Assembly: GCA_022749755.1 (NCBI GenBank)
Contig: CM040451.1
Location: 9,437,871 to 9,501,870, forward strand
Source of the DNA: Azadirachta indica
Taxonomy: Eukaryota; Streptophyta; Magnoliopsida; Sapindales; Meliaceae
Reading direction: 5' to 3'
Length of the DNA: 64,000 nt
Shown here: piece by piece, positions 1 to 14,352 of the stretch
How positions within the stretch are numbered: position 1 is the first letter of the stretch
Layout of the letters: the number at the start of each line of letters is the position of its first letter
The notes under the pieces: generated by a model
What the model was told of the DNA's origin: nothing
Database searches by the model: none
Seen by the model: the letters and a program-made list of their open reading frames with translations, nothing else
Made by a program: the position numbers and the translations under genes

Positions 1-132
1 ATTTCTCAAATAATCACCAAATCTGGCCAAGCTTTTAGCAAGAAAAATTGATGATGAACAAACATTTTGAAAGACACTGTTGATTCACGGAAAAGGTACA
101 GCACCATAGCACAATCATCCCACTTTTAATAC

Positions 133-1721
133 CTGATTAACTGCAGAGTAAGCTGCGAGAAAATCCAGATACTTGTTTCCCTCTGGATCCCATATAGATG
201 ATCCCTTTGCTTGAGAGAACACAATGGGGACTGGGTGGTAGCTGCATTAGAAGCAAACATTTACTTGGTTAAGATACTTATAAGTGAAAAAAAAAAAATC
301 CTGAAAATACAAAATATTTGCAGAAATGACAAAATCGAATGATGTTTCCGGGGTGGCTAGAAAAGATGAAAAAGAGAGAGCTACCAATTCCTCATCTATG
401 TTTACAATATCAACTTGCACTGAATTTATTTCCACTCATAAATGAACTTCTCAAAGGAATAACACTCTAAATCACTATCAAAGCCAAACAAAATGTGACT
501 TCAGAAGAAGCTAAAGAACTCTAAGTAGACCGAGTTACCTTCCCAAAAAGAAACTCACCAGAGCTAAGACCCAGGGGAACAAGCAGATCAAACACTCTGA
601 TCAATGATATGTAGAGTGTCTACCACATATATACCTAGATCATGCAACACATTTCATAATCAAGTCATATTGAATATTACCATAATTCACTTTGTTATAT
701 TTCCATGTCTACGGCACACACCTTGTGTTAACAATTCTCACTGCTCTGTCTATCTATTACTCAGGAGTATCTTACCTTGAGCTTTTGGATGGTAAAAATT
801 GCACACCAGTCTCTTCCTTTTTAAAAGTAATATCCTTGAGAAGATTTTATACCTTAACATATCTTTTGCTTACAGTATCTTTGATAACTTAAAGCATCCA
901 CATATGTGTTTTTTCAACTTAAATGCTCACATTTTGAATGACTTCTTCAGTTTTGATGTTCATGCATCACATGAAGGTAAACCACCATGCTGCATGCATC
1001 CTAGGGTTCATCGTACGATCCCATGGATACAGTCATTGCTCTAAGGAACTAATTAACGGATTAAAGCTCCTTTTGAAAGCCTAAATGGATAAGAATATAA
1101 CACAGAAGACAACATATATGTACACTCTGTTTGTATAGCACAAACTAAAATCTAAAATTGAGCCGTTTTTCACTTGGAAGAGAGTTGAAATTGAGATTCA
1201 AGGTTATCACTTGTATCTTTTAATCTACATATTGTACCCTGAGTTGCACGGTACAATTAATTGTCTGATCAGTTTCTAGATATCTATATTCCTCACAACT
1301 AGACCAATTAGACAGAGATAACATCTTTACAGAACCTAGAAAGGGAGAGATCAACAGATGGAAAGTGAAACCCAGAAGCCAACACGTGTAAATGAATCAG
1401 AACGTGAAAAGATAAGATTATTCTTCAATTATGAATATACATATTCAACTAAACAAACAACCCCAAAACTCAAAGACGTAGCCAACTGAGATGATCAAAA
1501 CTAGGCAGAATTAACAAAACCCAGAAACCAAATCATTGAAAAGTTACAAAACTAATATGCAGATAAGGAAGGAAAGAAACTGACTTATGGGCACTGTGTT
1601 CATATTCCAAGTTGATGAGTTGTTGAGAAGTTGAAGGAGAAGTGCCTTGAGGTTGAGCACCGTATCTCCTCCTGCAAACTCTGCTCAATAAACACTGCAC
1701 ACTTCTTCTTGTCGCTGCCAT
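133..1721 (-). CDS. Ornithine delta-aminotransferase, 5' part (first two coding exons; continues beyond left edge)
   Basis: Coding exons lie at 1585-1721 and 133-241, separated by an intron at 242-1584. The start is the ATG at 1721 (MAATRRSVQ); an upstream in-frame Met at 1805 is probably in the leader. Exon 1 encodes 45 residues rich in Arg, Ser and Gln with few acidic residues, fitting a mitochondrial presequence. The split codon AA|C joins to give [12 protein letters not shown], followed by a WDPEG segment and LAAYSAVNQ, which are characteristic of plant delta-OAT. Exon 2 ends at 133 with a GT donor just after NQ. Positions 1-132 are the start of the next intron, so the PLP-binding lysine and the rest of the enzyme lie outside the window. 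By family knowledge it is a mitochondrial PLP enzyme that transfers the delta-amino group of ornithine to 2-oxoglutarate, feeding glutamate semialdehyde (arginine catabolism, proline and glutamate supply). The family identification is very firm; the protein is incomplete only because of the window edge. Confidence 0.95.
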
Positions 1722-4700
1722 TGAATTCGTAATAATTATAATATCAGATATTTCATACAAATGAAATCTTCTAAGTACGTTTTCTTTCACTTCAGTTAAC
1801 TCCAAGGATATCTTCCGAACGTTTAATGATACGAACAGAATGTTTTAATAAGTTTCCATTTTTAATAAGTTATCTGCCTCATGTTTCGTTAAGTTTACGT
1901 CATGTTGTGCTGTAAGACACATCCGAAAGCAAAATCTATGATAAGAATATCCAATCCATTTCCTAAATCTCAGTAACGTTTGAGAAGCCAACAAAGAGCA
2001 ACACCCATCCATATTATTTAGCGGCCCAATAATTTTTCACCTTATCTCATATTTTGGGCTGATTGATTTTTATTTTTAATTTTATTTTTTATTAACAGCT
2101 TTTATGATTAAAAGTTGTCACCATGGAGTCTTTGGCCATTAAAAATCTCAATTATCTTAAATTAAATTAATAATTTATATTCACACCTAGCTCAAGATTA
2201 TATAAAAGCTGTATAGAAGTGCCTGGATAAAATTAATAATTATCTTTATTCAGCTGTTAATTTATATACAGCTTTTATTCAACTTCACGTGACTGGATAT
2301 CTGTAACTCCACTAGCTGTATAAAAGTGCTTTCATTTTCGATAATATAAAATATGCTGTAGCATTATCTTGAGCTAAAGTTGAATAAAGATATAAAGTTC
2401 CTCCTCACTCACGTACCAGAGAATGAAGAAATGAGAATAAAAAACAACAATTGTAAAAGCACTTAAAAGAAAAGGCCTTCTCCCATAATTTAGCTTTTCC
2501 AGCAGGTAGAATATGATAATTATTTACTCTATTCTTCTCCTTCTTCTTCTCCTTCTTTGTTTGATTATTCTATGCAGGTTTTTTCTTTACCTGGCCCAAG
2601 GCTAACCAACTTAAGAATAATTCTCCTTACAAATACATGATATCATAAAAAAGCAATAAATCTTGTTACACATAGATGATATGATCAAAAAGCAATAAAG
2701 GCAGCTTTCTAACAAATCCTTTCCAGATGGAATCACATTCATCCATTCCTCTAAACCACAATGAAAAGACAAGGCACACACATTCATAAACCCGGCTTTG
2801 AACTAAATATTACTGTACTTACAACACAATCGACAGAATATCTCATGAATACAAAAACTTCATTTGCTATAATGGCATCATTTCAAATGAGGAACAATGA
2901 GGAAATATTATCACGTCGTCTGTGCATTGACAATGCAAATCTCAGAGCAAGAAAACGAATAAGCCAGGCGAATCCTAGATATACAAGAAAATCATGTTGA
3001 GCCCAAGAGGCAGAATATCATCTGTTACTACCAATTCTAAACATTGATAAGCAACGCTATGTAATATGTACACTACTTGAAAAACAATGGAAGGGAGATC
3101 AGTTGATTTTGAATGAGTTTGATCAGCGATGGACCTGTCAAAGAGGGGAGAGGCGCAAGGAATCCGAAAAAATGAATAATTGGAGATATGGGACACATCA
3201 GTAACAGCAGCGAAGTCATGCTAAGTAATGCTATTGCTTAATATTGGTAGTACTGCAGGATCACACTTCAAGATCAAAAAATTTGAAGTGACAGTTACAT
3301 ATAACGGAAACATCATGAAAAGAATGAAAAGAAATGAAATGAAAGAACCGACTTGAATAAGTATAATATCAAGCTTATGGGTTGGCCAAACCCTTCTGAT
3401 CAACAGACTTATAGCAGAGCGTATTGACGTGATATAAAAAAAAAATTTTGAAGTATGATCATAGACAACCACTGATTTACCAGTAGATATGAGACTGAGA
3501 GACAAACACTATATTAGCAAGGGAGAGAGCATAGTCAAGAGAAGCTAGCACTACAATACTCCATTGATGCTTCCGTGGTCTGCAATATTGACCAAGCATA
3601 TCTGTAAGCTATGATCATCCAGAAATATCAGAATAGGAGAAATCTCCAGAAGAAAAGAAGGCATAGAAGTTTTCTTTAAAAACTGTCTATACATTGGACT
3701 GCCAATGTGCTCCCTAACTGGCTCCACTATTTCACAGTACACAAAGGTAACTGCTGTAAATTTTAATAAGCTGGAGAAGTTAAATTAATTTAAATCAAAT
3801 CTAATCAATAAAAGGCTCAACTGAATCCCTATTCCAGAAAGAGAGCAGTAAGATGAAGCAATAAGCCAGTAGAGCATGGACCAGATATAATTAGCTGGTG
3901 CATACTCGATTTCAATTAGTTGAATTCTGACTACTAAAAGAGAGATGTACAATAAAGCAATATAAATCATGGACCAGATAAAGGTTGGGAGCAATGTATT
4001 CAAATAAAGCATGGACCAGATAAAGTTTGGAAGCAATGTATTCAAAGTCCTACTCCAAGAACAGGCATAACGCCTAAGCAGGGAAAAGTTCCAGTGAAGT
4101 TTCTCTTCAATTAAGACGAAAAGCTTTTCAACTAGAAACAAAACTGAAAATTACTTTTTTTCTGTTTCCAATTGTAAAATCAATAAATAGCAAAAATAGA
4201 GTAGAGTATCTAGGGACAAGATTTGTGAGGTCAATCCTGAAAAGTAGCGCCAATAGGTTTCAATAACAGCATAGCTGAATTTTACATGGCAATAAAAGCT
4301 TAAAATTGCATTAGCTGCAATGGAAACACGGAAATGGAATAGCATTTTGCAACAGACCACAGTTGTTTATGGTTACTTTGCATCAATCCGATCAGAAACC
4401 AGGAATAAGAAATGACATTAAGAAATACAAGAAACAGGAGGGGAAACTCGATTTCCATAGAGTTTATATTTTATTTAATTTCAAGGGATCACTTCCCTTT
4501 ACTTCAATGCTGCACAAGTAAGGAGATTATTGAGTGAAAGGAATAATTAAAAACAGCATCACAGTTTGCATGGTTGATGGATATGTTACTTCAGGCCAGA
4601 AGCTGAGGAGGTGAGATTGAATAGGCAGAAAAATAGCACATAAAAATCTGTGACTTTGACAATTATGACACTCGAAAATTTTCATGTGAGCACATTAAAT

Positions 4701-5062
4701 TTATAGAGTATAACAATATTGGAAATGTGATGGACTCCCAACTAATCAAAGATAAGATTTAACAAAACAATACGCAGGGAGAGAAAGATCCTAAATGCTT
4801 CTAGGATACTGAAGAGGAAGAATAGATTATGCAACAGAGAAGAAAACCTAACTCCCACAAATATATTAAATCAGCAACAAATCTTCCGGCATGAACTTCA
4901 TAGGTATGGGAGGAACAAGAAGAGCCCATTGAAGTAGCCTAGAATATTCAGTCCTCTCGAGAATCAAACCTAAAGGAACTATGGAGAGGATATATTTTTT
5001 GATGGTGGAAATCCCAAGATTCTAAGCATTCACCTTCTAAAATCATGAAACTTCCTCAAAAA
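1722..5062. other. Intergenic: OAT leader/promoter side, then 3' flank of the KH-domain gene
   Basis: About 3.3 kb without a supportable gene. The part near 1722-2000 should hold the OAT leader and promoter. Near 2188-2386 the segments CTAGCTCAAGAT and ATCTTGAGCTAA face each other, suggesting a small decayed inverted-repeat element. Several short minus-strand ORFs between 2975 and 4360 have no recognisable domain and look like chance. A 42-bp direct repeat lies at 3968-4051. The last few hundred bases before 5062 are probably the 3' UTR of the KH gene. Confidence 0.6.
3968..4051. repeat. Two-copy 42-bp tandem repeat
   Basis: The segment beginning CATGGACCAGATAAAG is repeated head to tail (3968-4009 and 4010-4051) with a few differences. 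A shorter piece of the same unit (CATGGACCAGAT) recurs near 3876. It is noncoding and lies downstream of the KH-domain gene. Confidence 0.8.
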
Positions 5063-8000
5063 TCACGTGGCCATTATAAATGCCTGAATCAAGTTCTCGG
5101 CTGCACGCTTCTGCTCAGGTGTGCCAGATATAAGAGCAACCCGATCACCCCTAGAAGATTTGGAATCAGACATATCTATCATTGCTCCTGATATCTGAAA
5201 GGAAAACAAAGTGTGAGAAGACCATTATTCTACAAGGAAAATGATCAATGTTCCACATTAAATCATTCTTAAGATGAGAGAAATAAAAGTTTAATCTATT
5301 GACCCTTATTCCAATTGATGAGACCAGGAAAAATCAAAACAGAGTCAACATGTGTGGTTAAGATATATTCACACTCTTCAATGTTCTCAATTTTGATTAA
5401 TTTGTCACTCGGCTCAATGTTAGCTTGCTCTCAATACATGCAGAGGTGCCAATTTCACCTTGACAGATAGAGAACGAACCTTACGAATGTTGGCTAAATT
5501 TGCCCCAGCTTTGCCAATTACTTTACCCACTGCATTAGCAGGGACCAAAATCTCAAGAGTCGAATGAGGAGGCAACCTGGACACCAGACATGAAGTCAAA
5601 AAGTAGATTTTGATGGAAGCTGTAAAAACCAGAGCAGATTTTTGTATACTCACCCTCCATAAAGCTTGGAAGTGTAGGACGACATTGATCCGTAGGGGCT
5701 ATCACCCATCTGTCAACAAGAATCAAGACAAAATGAATGCATACTAACACACAAAAAAGGTTTTTGGGGGAGGGGGTTGGGGTGGTGTGGAGAGAACTAT
5801 TAAGTAATATAAATGGACAACAAATTCCGAGAGCTTAAACATAATTGAAAAGTGCACAATAGAACACTAAAATATAAGACCAATAAAAAGTTGTTGTAAC
5901 ATCTATTTCCTTAGTTGAACTTTTCCATCAAATATAATAAAAGGCAAGATAAGTCAAACAAAAAAGCAGAAAGCAAGAAAAGAGAAGAAATTTATTTTCA
6001 ATCCATAGCATCTTCCAATCAGCAATTAATATATGTTAACAGATCCTTATATTTAAAAATCCTAACAACCAAAGAAAACAAAATCTTTACCAAAGGCACA
6101 TATTTGGAATCAATTAGCACTAAAGATTTGAGAACTCTTTTGAATAGTATGGCCCACCTCAGGAATTTTTAACCTATCAAAAATTTGTCTGTACCATATT
6201 TACAATCAAAGAACCATCATGAAAACAAAAAAAGCCGATAGGAACTTCTAATTGATTAAACAGTTTAAATAGCCAATGCTGATGCAAAAAAATTCACCAG
6301 AAAACTTTCTCTTGATTAACAAATAAGATTATCGCATCCTTCTGACACAGACACACACATGCAAGAGTGACAGCAAGAAGGAAATGAAATCACAAGCAGC
6401 TGTCCACAACCAAGCTTTAAATGAGTCAGGTATATCATAAACATGGTCAAGTGATGCTTTTGCAACAAATCTTTACAACTTCTATTTCAATCATATAATA
6501 TTGTGCCCTAATGACTGCCTCATGCCAAAGCCCTAGAGCATTAAATATCTAACTATGGTGTGCCCGCTTAAGATACTGAAAGCAAAAGAATGATAATGAT
6601 GATTAAAATTATATGCCGAGCTATCATACCGACAAAGATCCATATCCGTAGAGGCTGCTTGAGGAAAGCATGCCCAAGCCACTTCCAGATTCAGCCCTCT
6701 GATCATAACTCAATGGAGCAACTGGGGGAACAGATGGCAAGAGGGGTGGCACTGAAAGACCAGCCCCACCTGAGTATAGAGAATCAGCACCTCCAGGAGG
6801 GTTACGGGAACCATCCCTATCTTTCAAGGCATCATCACGGAGCCTCAAAACAATCTGTACAAGTGCATCTCTCACACTACCGACTTCTCCAACCACCTAA
6901 ATGAAGATAAAGAGTCAACCTAAAAGCTGTTTTGCTAATAAAAATGAAAAGAACAGTACACAGCTCTAAAAGAATATGATAATAAGATAGTCAAAATTAC
7001 AAAACAGACCTCTACAAGCTCATCATTGACATCAGCACATTTAGGTTTATCCCCTTTGGATATACGAACATCAGCTTTGGTCCTTTTCCGAATTTCATTT
7101 ATAATTGAACCACTCTTTCCAATGATACAGCCAATAACTTTAGATGAAACAAGGAGCTGAATATTAATTGTATCATCATCTTCATCATTTATCTTTGTTT
7201 GCAGCAAGAGGACAGCTTCAACTGCCATGGATTTTATATCATCAGGTGACTGCAAAATAGTAGACATACCACAAGATCAATATATGTCACTTGAAGCATA
7301 TCATGCATATATCACAGGAGAAACACAAAAGCAAAATAATTAACCTCATATATAACTGAATAGCGTATAATAAATGCTAAAGATTTGGACAACATGTTGA
7401 AAGAATTTTCATGCAACTGCCATAAATTCAATGGTGATGATTGGAATAAGCTTGGCTTGGTCTTAGGTTCATATATGAAGCCAGAAGAAAATTTTGAAAC
7501 ATTTTGATGGCAAAACAGATAGGAGTAATGCATTTCTAGTGTTCTTCTTCAGACAAACCCTAGTTTCACAAAATACAAAAGGCCGAATGTAACGCTATGC
7601 TACAACATTGTGATAAAATATTTCCCTAATGAAGAGTATATATCAACAGCAAATTACAGGTAGAACCAGTTTATCTTCCGTCACAACAACATAACTTACG
7701 AGATGAAAAGTTTGTTGATGAAAAAATTTGTGTCAAACTAGAAAGGGATAAAGACAGAAGGCCACACCTCAGTTGCAGTGACTGTTACGATACATTCATC
7801 ACGATTGTCCTTAGTATCATCAACATCTATTTGCGCACCACTAGCCTGCCTTATACTTTTAATGGTACCCCCTCCCTTCCCAATGACACGACCAATCTTG
7901 TTAAACGGGCACAAGACTCTTATGACTAACTCCTCAGATCGAGAGGCACCAGTGAGACCAGAAACTACGGGAAGGGCAGCTGAGTATACAGGCCATGTAT

Positions 8001-9292
8001 TCCCTGTATCAGCATAACCCTGAATATCAGGTACATGTGTAGCACCTAAGATAGAAGGAATGGATCTAGAAGGAAGGATAGGATCTGCATTTGGATATAA
8101 TCCACCTGGTGGATAAATAGGGACATCTGACGGAATAATAATACTTGGAGGAGCATCTGGTACAGTTGTCTCAAGAGGAATTTCTTCCCTAGGGGAAAAC
8201 TTGTACATTATTGCAGAAATGGCAAATAATGCTTTCTTCACTGCTTCTGATTCACCACTTATCTGTTCAGATCGAAATACCACGTTAAAACCCACAAAAA
8301 AACAACCAGACACCAGCATAACTATAGTCTATTTAAATTTTGGCATATCAAGCACCAGAACAATAATCAAGGTCTTGTAATGAAATTGATCATTAAAACG
8401 CTCAGTCAAAAACCATACAGAATACTTGAAATTCAGTCGATCTGCTGTTTTTTTCTTTTTTTTTTTCCTTGAAAAATAACTGAGATAAATGAATTGTTTA
8501 CCATAAAACAAAATCCCCTTTTTTTAATATGAATTTTACTGATCAGTAATAATAATGCTAGCTACTTGAATTTAATATATACAACAATCTTAAGTTCGTT
8601 ATGAACGGGCTAGAGAATCAATAATAAATCAATCCAATTTTCAATTCAATTACGGATCCAAAAGAATGGTAGATTAAGAATAGGTGAACTTTTCTGATAC
8701 TAACCAGAACAAAGTTGTCAAACTCCATCGCACATGAATGAGTTGGGTCAGTGGCATCCTTGGCTGAAACCTTGATATTTGTCCTTGTCTTGCTTCTCAG
8801 TTTCTTTATAGTCGCCCCAGCCTTACCTATGATATTTGCTGATTGGCTGGACGGGACAAGTAATTGACATTCCACCTTATCTCTCCGCTTCTTATCATTA
8901 TCTGTGGCATTACCCACTGCATTAGCAATTGCAGCATGAACTTTCAGAAGTGCATCCTGGGCAGCACACAAAGGCTCTTTGTCATTGAACTCATCATCAA
9001 CTTCAACATCTTCTTTGTCCTTCACATAGCAGTAAATTGTTATAACCCTATCCTTAGCACCAGGAAACGGGTCGACCACCTTAACCCTTGCCCTCGTCTC
9101 TTGCCTTATTGAATTTATTACTTTCCCACTTTTACCAATAACACTCCCAATAACCCCATCTGGGCAAAGTATTCTATAAACAACCAATTCATCACTAACC
9201 CTTTCATCTTTCTCATTTACCCTTCTCTTCTGATTCTTGCCATCCCAATCATTATCTCTATGGGAACGTGACCGCTTCCCACTCTCACCCAT
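5063..9292 (-). CDS. KH-domain RNA-binding protein with five KH domains (At4g18375/HEN4-type), 624 aa
   Basis: Seven coding exons: 8705-9292, 7768-8262, 7010-7249, 6630-6896, 5654-5709, 5480-5576 and 5063-5194. They add up to 1,875 bp, exactly 624 codons plus TGA, with GT-AG borders throughout. Five KH modules keep their GXXG loops: VIGKSG at residues 51-56, IIGKAG 154-159, VIGKGG 322-327, IIGKSG 403-408 and VIGKAG near 568-573. The N-terminus (about 30 residues) is highly charged and Arg/Lys-rich. Between KH2 and KH3 lies a Pro-rich linker, and between KH4 and KH5 a Gly/Ser/Tyr-rich linker. Domain order and C-terminus (ISGAMIDMS, then AENLIQAFIMAT) match the plant HEN4/PEPPER-like group of poly(C)-binding-type proteins. 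Members of that group act in nuclear pre-mRNA processing or RNA regulation; the exact role of this member is not known to me. A Cys-to-other or GXXG loss was looked for and not found. Confidence 0.93.
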
Positions 9293-10548
9293 TTTTATTC
9301 AAGGCAAATAACACCTCCTGAAAGCAAAAAAGAGTTCTGCATGCAAGAAATACATTGAGAAAAAATGAATCAATTAGACTTCCAGGTACTTAATTGAACA
9401 CAACCACGAAAGCATAGTGGCCTTAGACTGCAAAATTTGTTATATTGCTTTTATGTAAGTAGAAATGAAAAACTATCACTGTCATAACTGAATTTCATAT
9501 CAAGAAGAAACAATAAAAAGTCAGATTACAGAAATATCATTGAGAAATACAAATAGAGGAGAAAAAGAAAAGAAATTTGGAGTCAAATAAACAAACAAAG
9601 AAGAGCCCATCAATTTGCTCACTGATAACTATTCAATAAACCAAAATTTGCATTGAACAGTTGAAAGATTGGGAGATAACAACAAGCCACAACAATAAAA
9701 CCAAACCAAAAAAAAAGAGACCTTGCTTGCTAAATAGTGAAGCAAAAACCCAACAGAGAAGTTAAGAGAAAACCGAAAACTCAAGAGAAGAATCTGAAAG
9801 GTAAAGAAGCGTAACAGCGATTGAGAAAAACCCTACAGAAAGAGAAAGGAAGGCAGTTTTGTGTAAGCTTCTTCGATACGCCGGCTGCACTGCGCCAAGG
9901 TCTAATCTTGTTTCAGTTTTCGTGTTTTGACCGCCTATTTTTTCTCGTGGATTCGCCTAATCGAGTTTTGTCCGACGTTTTTATTTTTATTTTATCATAC
10001 AAATATTTTTTAAAAATTTTCATTTAATTTGTATTAACAAAAAATTAAATAGAATAAATAAATTTAAAAAATTGACTAATCTAACAACTTATCTTTTTTA
10101 CTTTTGCAAACAAATCATACGAACTAATTTAATAATTTGCAGTTATTTTAAAATTGAGTACAAATATGTATGGGTAAAGGAACCCGGATCCGGATGGTAC
10201 CTGTTGAAATTATGAAAGGAATAAAAAAAAGCTGATATGAAATCGCAGCCGTTCTCGGTGACCCGATTTCGGCATCTAACCCGACCCGTAACCCGTTATC
10301 ATTTATCTTTTTTTTTTTAGCGTTTTAATTAAATTTTTTTAAAAAATAAAACGAAAATATAAAAGAAAACCAAACCAAAAACTTTACATACTCTCTCAGA
10401 CAGCCGTCGTGTTCTCTTATCATCGTCTGCTCGCCGTCGCTTCGTACGTCTGGCGGTTCAAAGGCTCACAAGCTCCATCCTCACTTCACGCCAGCTAGAA
10501 GCCGCCACAAGGATTGAGCATACCGTCGTTGATTCAGTCGCCGAAACT
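9293..10548. promoter_or_regulatory. Divergent intergenic region between the KH gene and the NAA38-like gene, with both leaders
   Basis: The KH gene reads left from 9292 and the NAA38-like gene reads right, so this stretch must hold both promoters. On the minus strand a TTTTTTGCTTTCAG acceptor-like run lies about 25 bases upstream of the KH ATG, suggesting a leader intron; a pyrimidine-rich TTTCTCTTTCTGTAGGG segment near 9830-9845 would suit its first exon. For the plus-strand gene, the GC-richer 10390-10548 segment is probably the noncoding first exon, ending at the GTTAGT donor at 10549. Positions 9960-10380 are AT-rich with repeated ACCCG words near 10260-10300. Confidence 0.55.
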
Positions 10549-12165
10549 GTTAGTTTCTTAATTATTTTTATAGAAATTCGATTATTATGTTAAATTCTTA
10601 TAAACATGTTTTGCTCAATTCATATATGGAGTAGATTTGCATCATTTTTGGACGTTTGGGAGCTGATCAAAATAAAAATATATTTGCTTTTATGGGTTGT
10701 TCAGTTTGTAAACGTCGTTATTATGTTTTCATTCCAAAACAGATTGCTTTGAGTTCCACAAGAACAAATTATGTGTTCTATTCTGAATCTGTCACTACTG
10801 TAGCTAAGTAACCTTTATCTATAATATATTTTTGCTTTAACACTTTGTTTGATTTCCATTGTAATGTGAGTTGGGTTGTCTGATGGAATCCATCTAATTG
10901 GCGAAAGCCACATAGTATGTGGACCTAATAAAGGTATCTGTCGGGTTGAACCACTGCATCATTTATATTTCACCCTAATGTAGATAATAGAAAATGAGGG
11001 AAGATGTTGACTTATTAAGTGGAGAAGGCATTGAAGCTTTCAGCTCAAATACCAAAAGAAGGCTTTGTTAATTTGATTTGGATGTTCATAATCGGGAAAG
11101 CCAGGTTCTCAAATAGATGGTGTTGTTTTGGGGTATCCTTTTATGGTTTGTGACAATAACAAAATTAAAGTTTTATGGATGCTCTCTTACTGACTCTGCA
11201 TTATCTGAGAAAGATTTATGAGTCACTTTGTGATGCTATGACTTTGGTCAAAATCATTCTCTCTCCAGGGGTGTTTACTCTAGTCAAGTTCACAGCTTTA
11301 TTTGGAATTAGATCTTCATAAAATTTAAACGAAGTGCCAAGGAAAATTTCTCATTCTGACGCAAAGTACTGTTCAGGTTATGGTTTTGTCTTCATTTTTA
11401 CACTCAACTGCACCCTTACTGCTTCATTAATGAACCAGCCTTAAAACTGGATGAATTTGGGAAGTTTGATCCTCAGATATCGCAGGTCTAATTCTTTCTT
11501 GTTTCTGATTGAGTTCTGAAAACCAAATATATCTTTCCTCCCGAGGCTTAGAATTGTTTTTCTTAGATTAAGCCTTTGCCATCTTGCATGCCCTTGAGAG
11601 CTCCTTTATTTGAGTAGACAACTTTTTCACAGAATTTACTTCTCCCTTTTAAACTTTTGTATACTTGACTTATGAAAAGTTCATGTTTTCCTGGCAAAGG
11701 GTGAATCTTTTTGTTCTTTCTCTACATGTAGTTTTTGTTAATAGGTCCCACCGAATTTTTGAGATTAGTTCCATTTTTATTAACCTGATTTTTCCTTCAG
11801 CTTTAAATTAGCAATGCTATTCTTACTAAACTTGTTACTGTTGACAAATTGATCCTAGTTTCTACTTCTATTGGTGTTTGAACTAGACTATAATCTTTTG
11901 TTTGTTGGTTGGCCAAAATTTGAAGATTTGGTGCCAACGTTTTAAACCTACGGAATTTTCTTTCATATACAGTATGTTAGTAGTTAATATCCTACTATAT
12001 TATAGAACTTGCTGGATAGCTTTCTTGCAGCTTTGTCTTTACAAGGCTTAGTTTGTCAGTATTTTTATTTAATTAAATTGGTTGTGTCACCGAAAAGATC
12101 AATTATAGAATCTTTGCTTGCTTCTATTAATTGTTATTAACAGTGGTTGCTTAACTTTCATTTAG
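10549..12165 (+). other. Leader intron of the NAA38-like gene
   Basis: A GTTAGT donor at 10549 and a CATTTAG acceptor ending at 12165 bracket about 1.6 kb without open frames. The acceptor abuts the ATG of the coding exon directly, so the whole reading frame is in the second exon. The intron is inferred from the splice signals and from the contrast between a GC-richer first exon and the AT-rich interior. Confidence 0.6.
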
Positions 12166-12528
12166 ATGGAACAAAAAGTGGAGAACTCCGAAATTCTAGT
12201 GAGTAGCTCAGGTGGGTCTCATACAGACAGTGGGTCTCATACAGACAGCTCAGATAATGTAAGTCGGTTGAGGAAGCTGCTCTTCCGCCGAATGCTAGTG
12301 GGGATTAAAGATGGACGTTTTTTCATGGGCACCTTCCACTGCATTGACAAACAAGGGAACATCATTCTCCAAGATACAGTGGAGTATCGAAGCACCAGAC
12401 GCTCTTCTCCCTCTCCAATGGAACAGCGGTGCCTTGGTCTTATTCTGATCCCTTTCTCTTGTAGAACTTCCTGTCACGTAGATTGCTCCATTGAGGAACA
12501 GTTGTCATTGCTGAATGTCAACCAGTAG
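12166..12528 (+). CDS. NAA38/LSMD1-like auxiliary subunit of the NatC N-acetyltransferase (Sm-like), 120 aa
   Basis: A single coding exon of 120 codons. After a Ser-rich, acidic N-terminus of about 30 residues the protein has an Sm-like fold: Sm1 at residues ~38-70 (KDGRFFMGTFHCIDKQGNIIL) and a later strand pair containing RCLGLILIP. This order, the single Sm domain and the short length fit NAA38 (LSM domain-containing 1), which associates with the NAA30/NAA35 NatC complex that acetylates N-terminal Met followed by hydrophobic residues. The start is the ATG formed by the first exon base, just after the splice acceptor. An 18-bp direct duplication at 12214-12249 encodes GSHTDS twice in the disordered N-terminus. 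A canonical LSm subunit is the main alternative; the divergent Sm2 motif favours NAA38. Confidence 0.85.
   Translation: MEQKVENSEILVSSSGGSHTDSGSHTDSSDNVSRLRKLLFRRMLVGIKDGRFFMGTFHCIDKQGNIILQDTVEYRSTRRSSPSPMEQRCLGLILIPFSCRTSCHVDCSIEEQLSLLNVNQ
12214..12249 (+). repeat. In-frame 18-bp tandem duplication in the NAA38-like gene
   Basis: Two copies of GGGTCTCATACAGACAG plus one base (T, then C) lie head to tail and encode GSHTDS twice. The repeat is in frame and in a low-complexity tail, so it should be harmless and may vary between alleles. Confidence 0.9.
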
Positions 12529-13191
12529 ATATTAATTGGTTCTAATAGATTTTTTTAGCGGAAACCACTTTGATTCAAGGGATGAAACATTATATCAATT
12601 ATGATCGTTCACTAGTTCTTTCAGCTTGCTTATTTCTGTGTTTCATTGTATGTAGATTGGGAGTTTTCCTTTTCTCTTGCATTATAACAAATTTGGGAAG
12701 TTGCCCGGATAAATCAAATTGCAAACTTGAGATGCAGAGACTAGAGACTTCTTAAGCTTTTTGTTTAGGTAATTCACGTAATGTAACTGATACATAAAAT
12801 GAAATATGCATGCAATGCAAAATTGTTTAGGAAAAGAAAAATAGAAAATGGAAAATATTCTATCATCACAGTACATTATTTCTAATGAACACCAACTATC
12901 AAAATTTTATCATTCCATATGCACTACACATTTATTTCATTCTTTTGAGTTTTATCAGAATTGAATGGATATCCATTAGTAAGATAGCATCATGAGCTCT
13001 TTGTAGTAATTTTTTATTTTTAATACAAATCTAATTGTATTGCAATTTAAATGTAGATGTCAAAAGAAAATAGAAGTATTTGGATTCTATGATAAATCTA
13101 TAGTCAGAATATACTTAAAAACAAACTAATTTAGTTGAAGAATATCAAGGAAACACAGTTGTAAGATCAGGAGAACTCATTAAAACCCCTC
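12529..13191. other. Intergenic: 3' flanks of two convergent genes
   Basis: This is the 3' side of both the plus-strand NAA38-like gene and the minus-strand GST copy. It is AT-rich. Two short ORFs (12570-12755 plus, 12682-12876 minus) overlap each other and carry no recognisable domain. I see no other gene. Confidence 0.6.

Positions 13192-14352
<1,161 letters not shown>

Noticed and set aside
2761..4360. Several 60-118-codon ORFs downstream of the KH gene
   Set aside because: No domains, overlapping strands, AT-rich; one is composed of the 42-bp tandem repeat.
6590..6904. 104-codon plus-strand ORF opposite a KH-gene exon
   Set aside because: It is antisense to a coding exon with strong family similarity and has no recognisable domain; a shadow frame.
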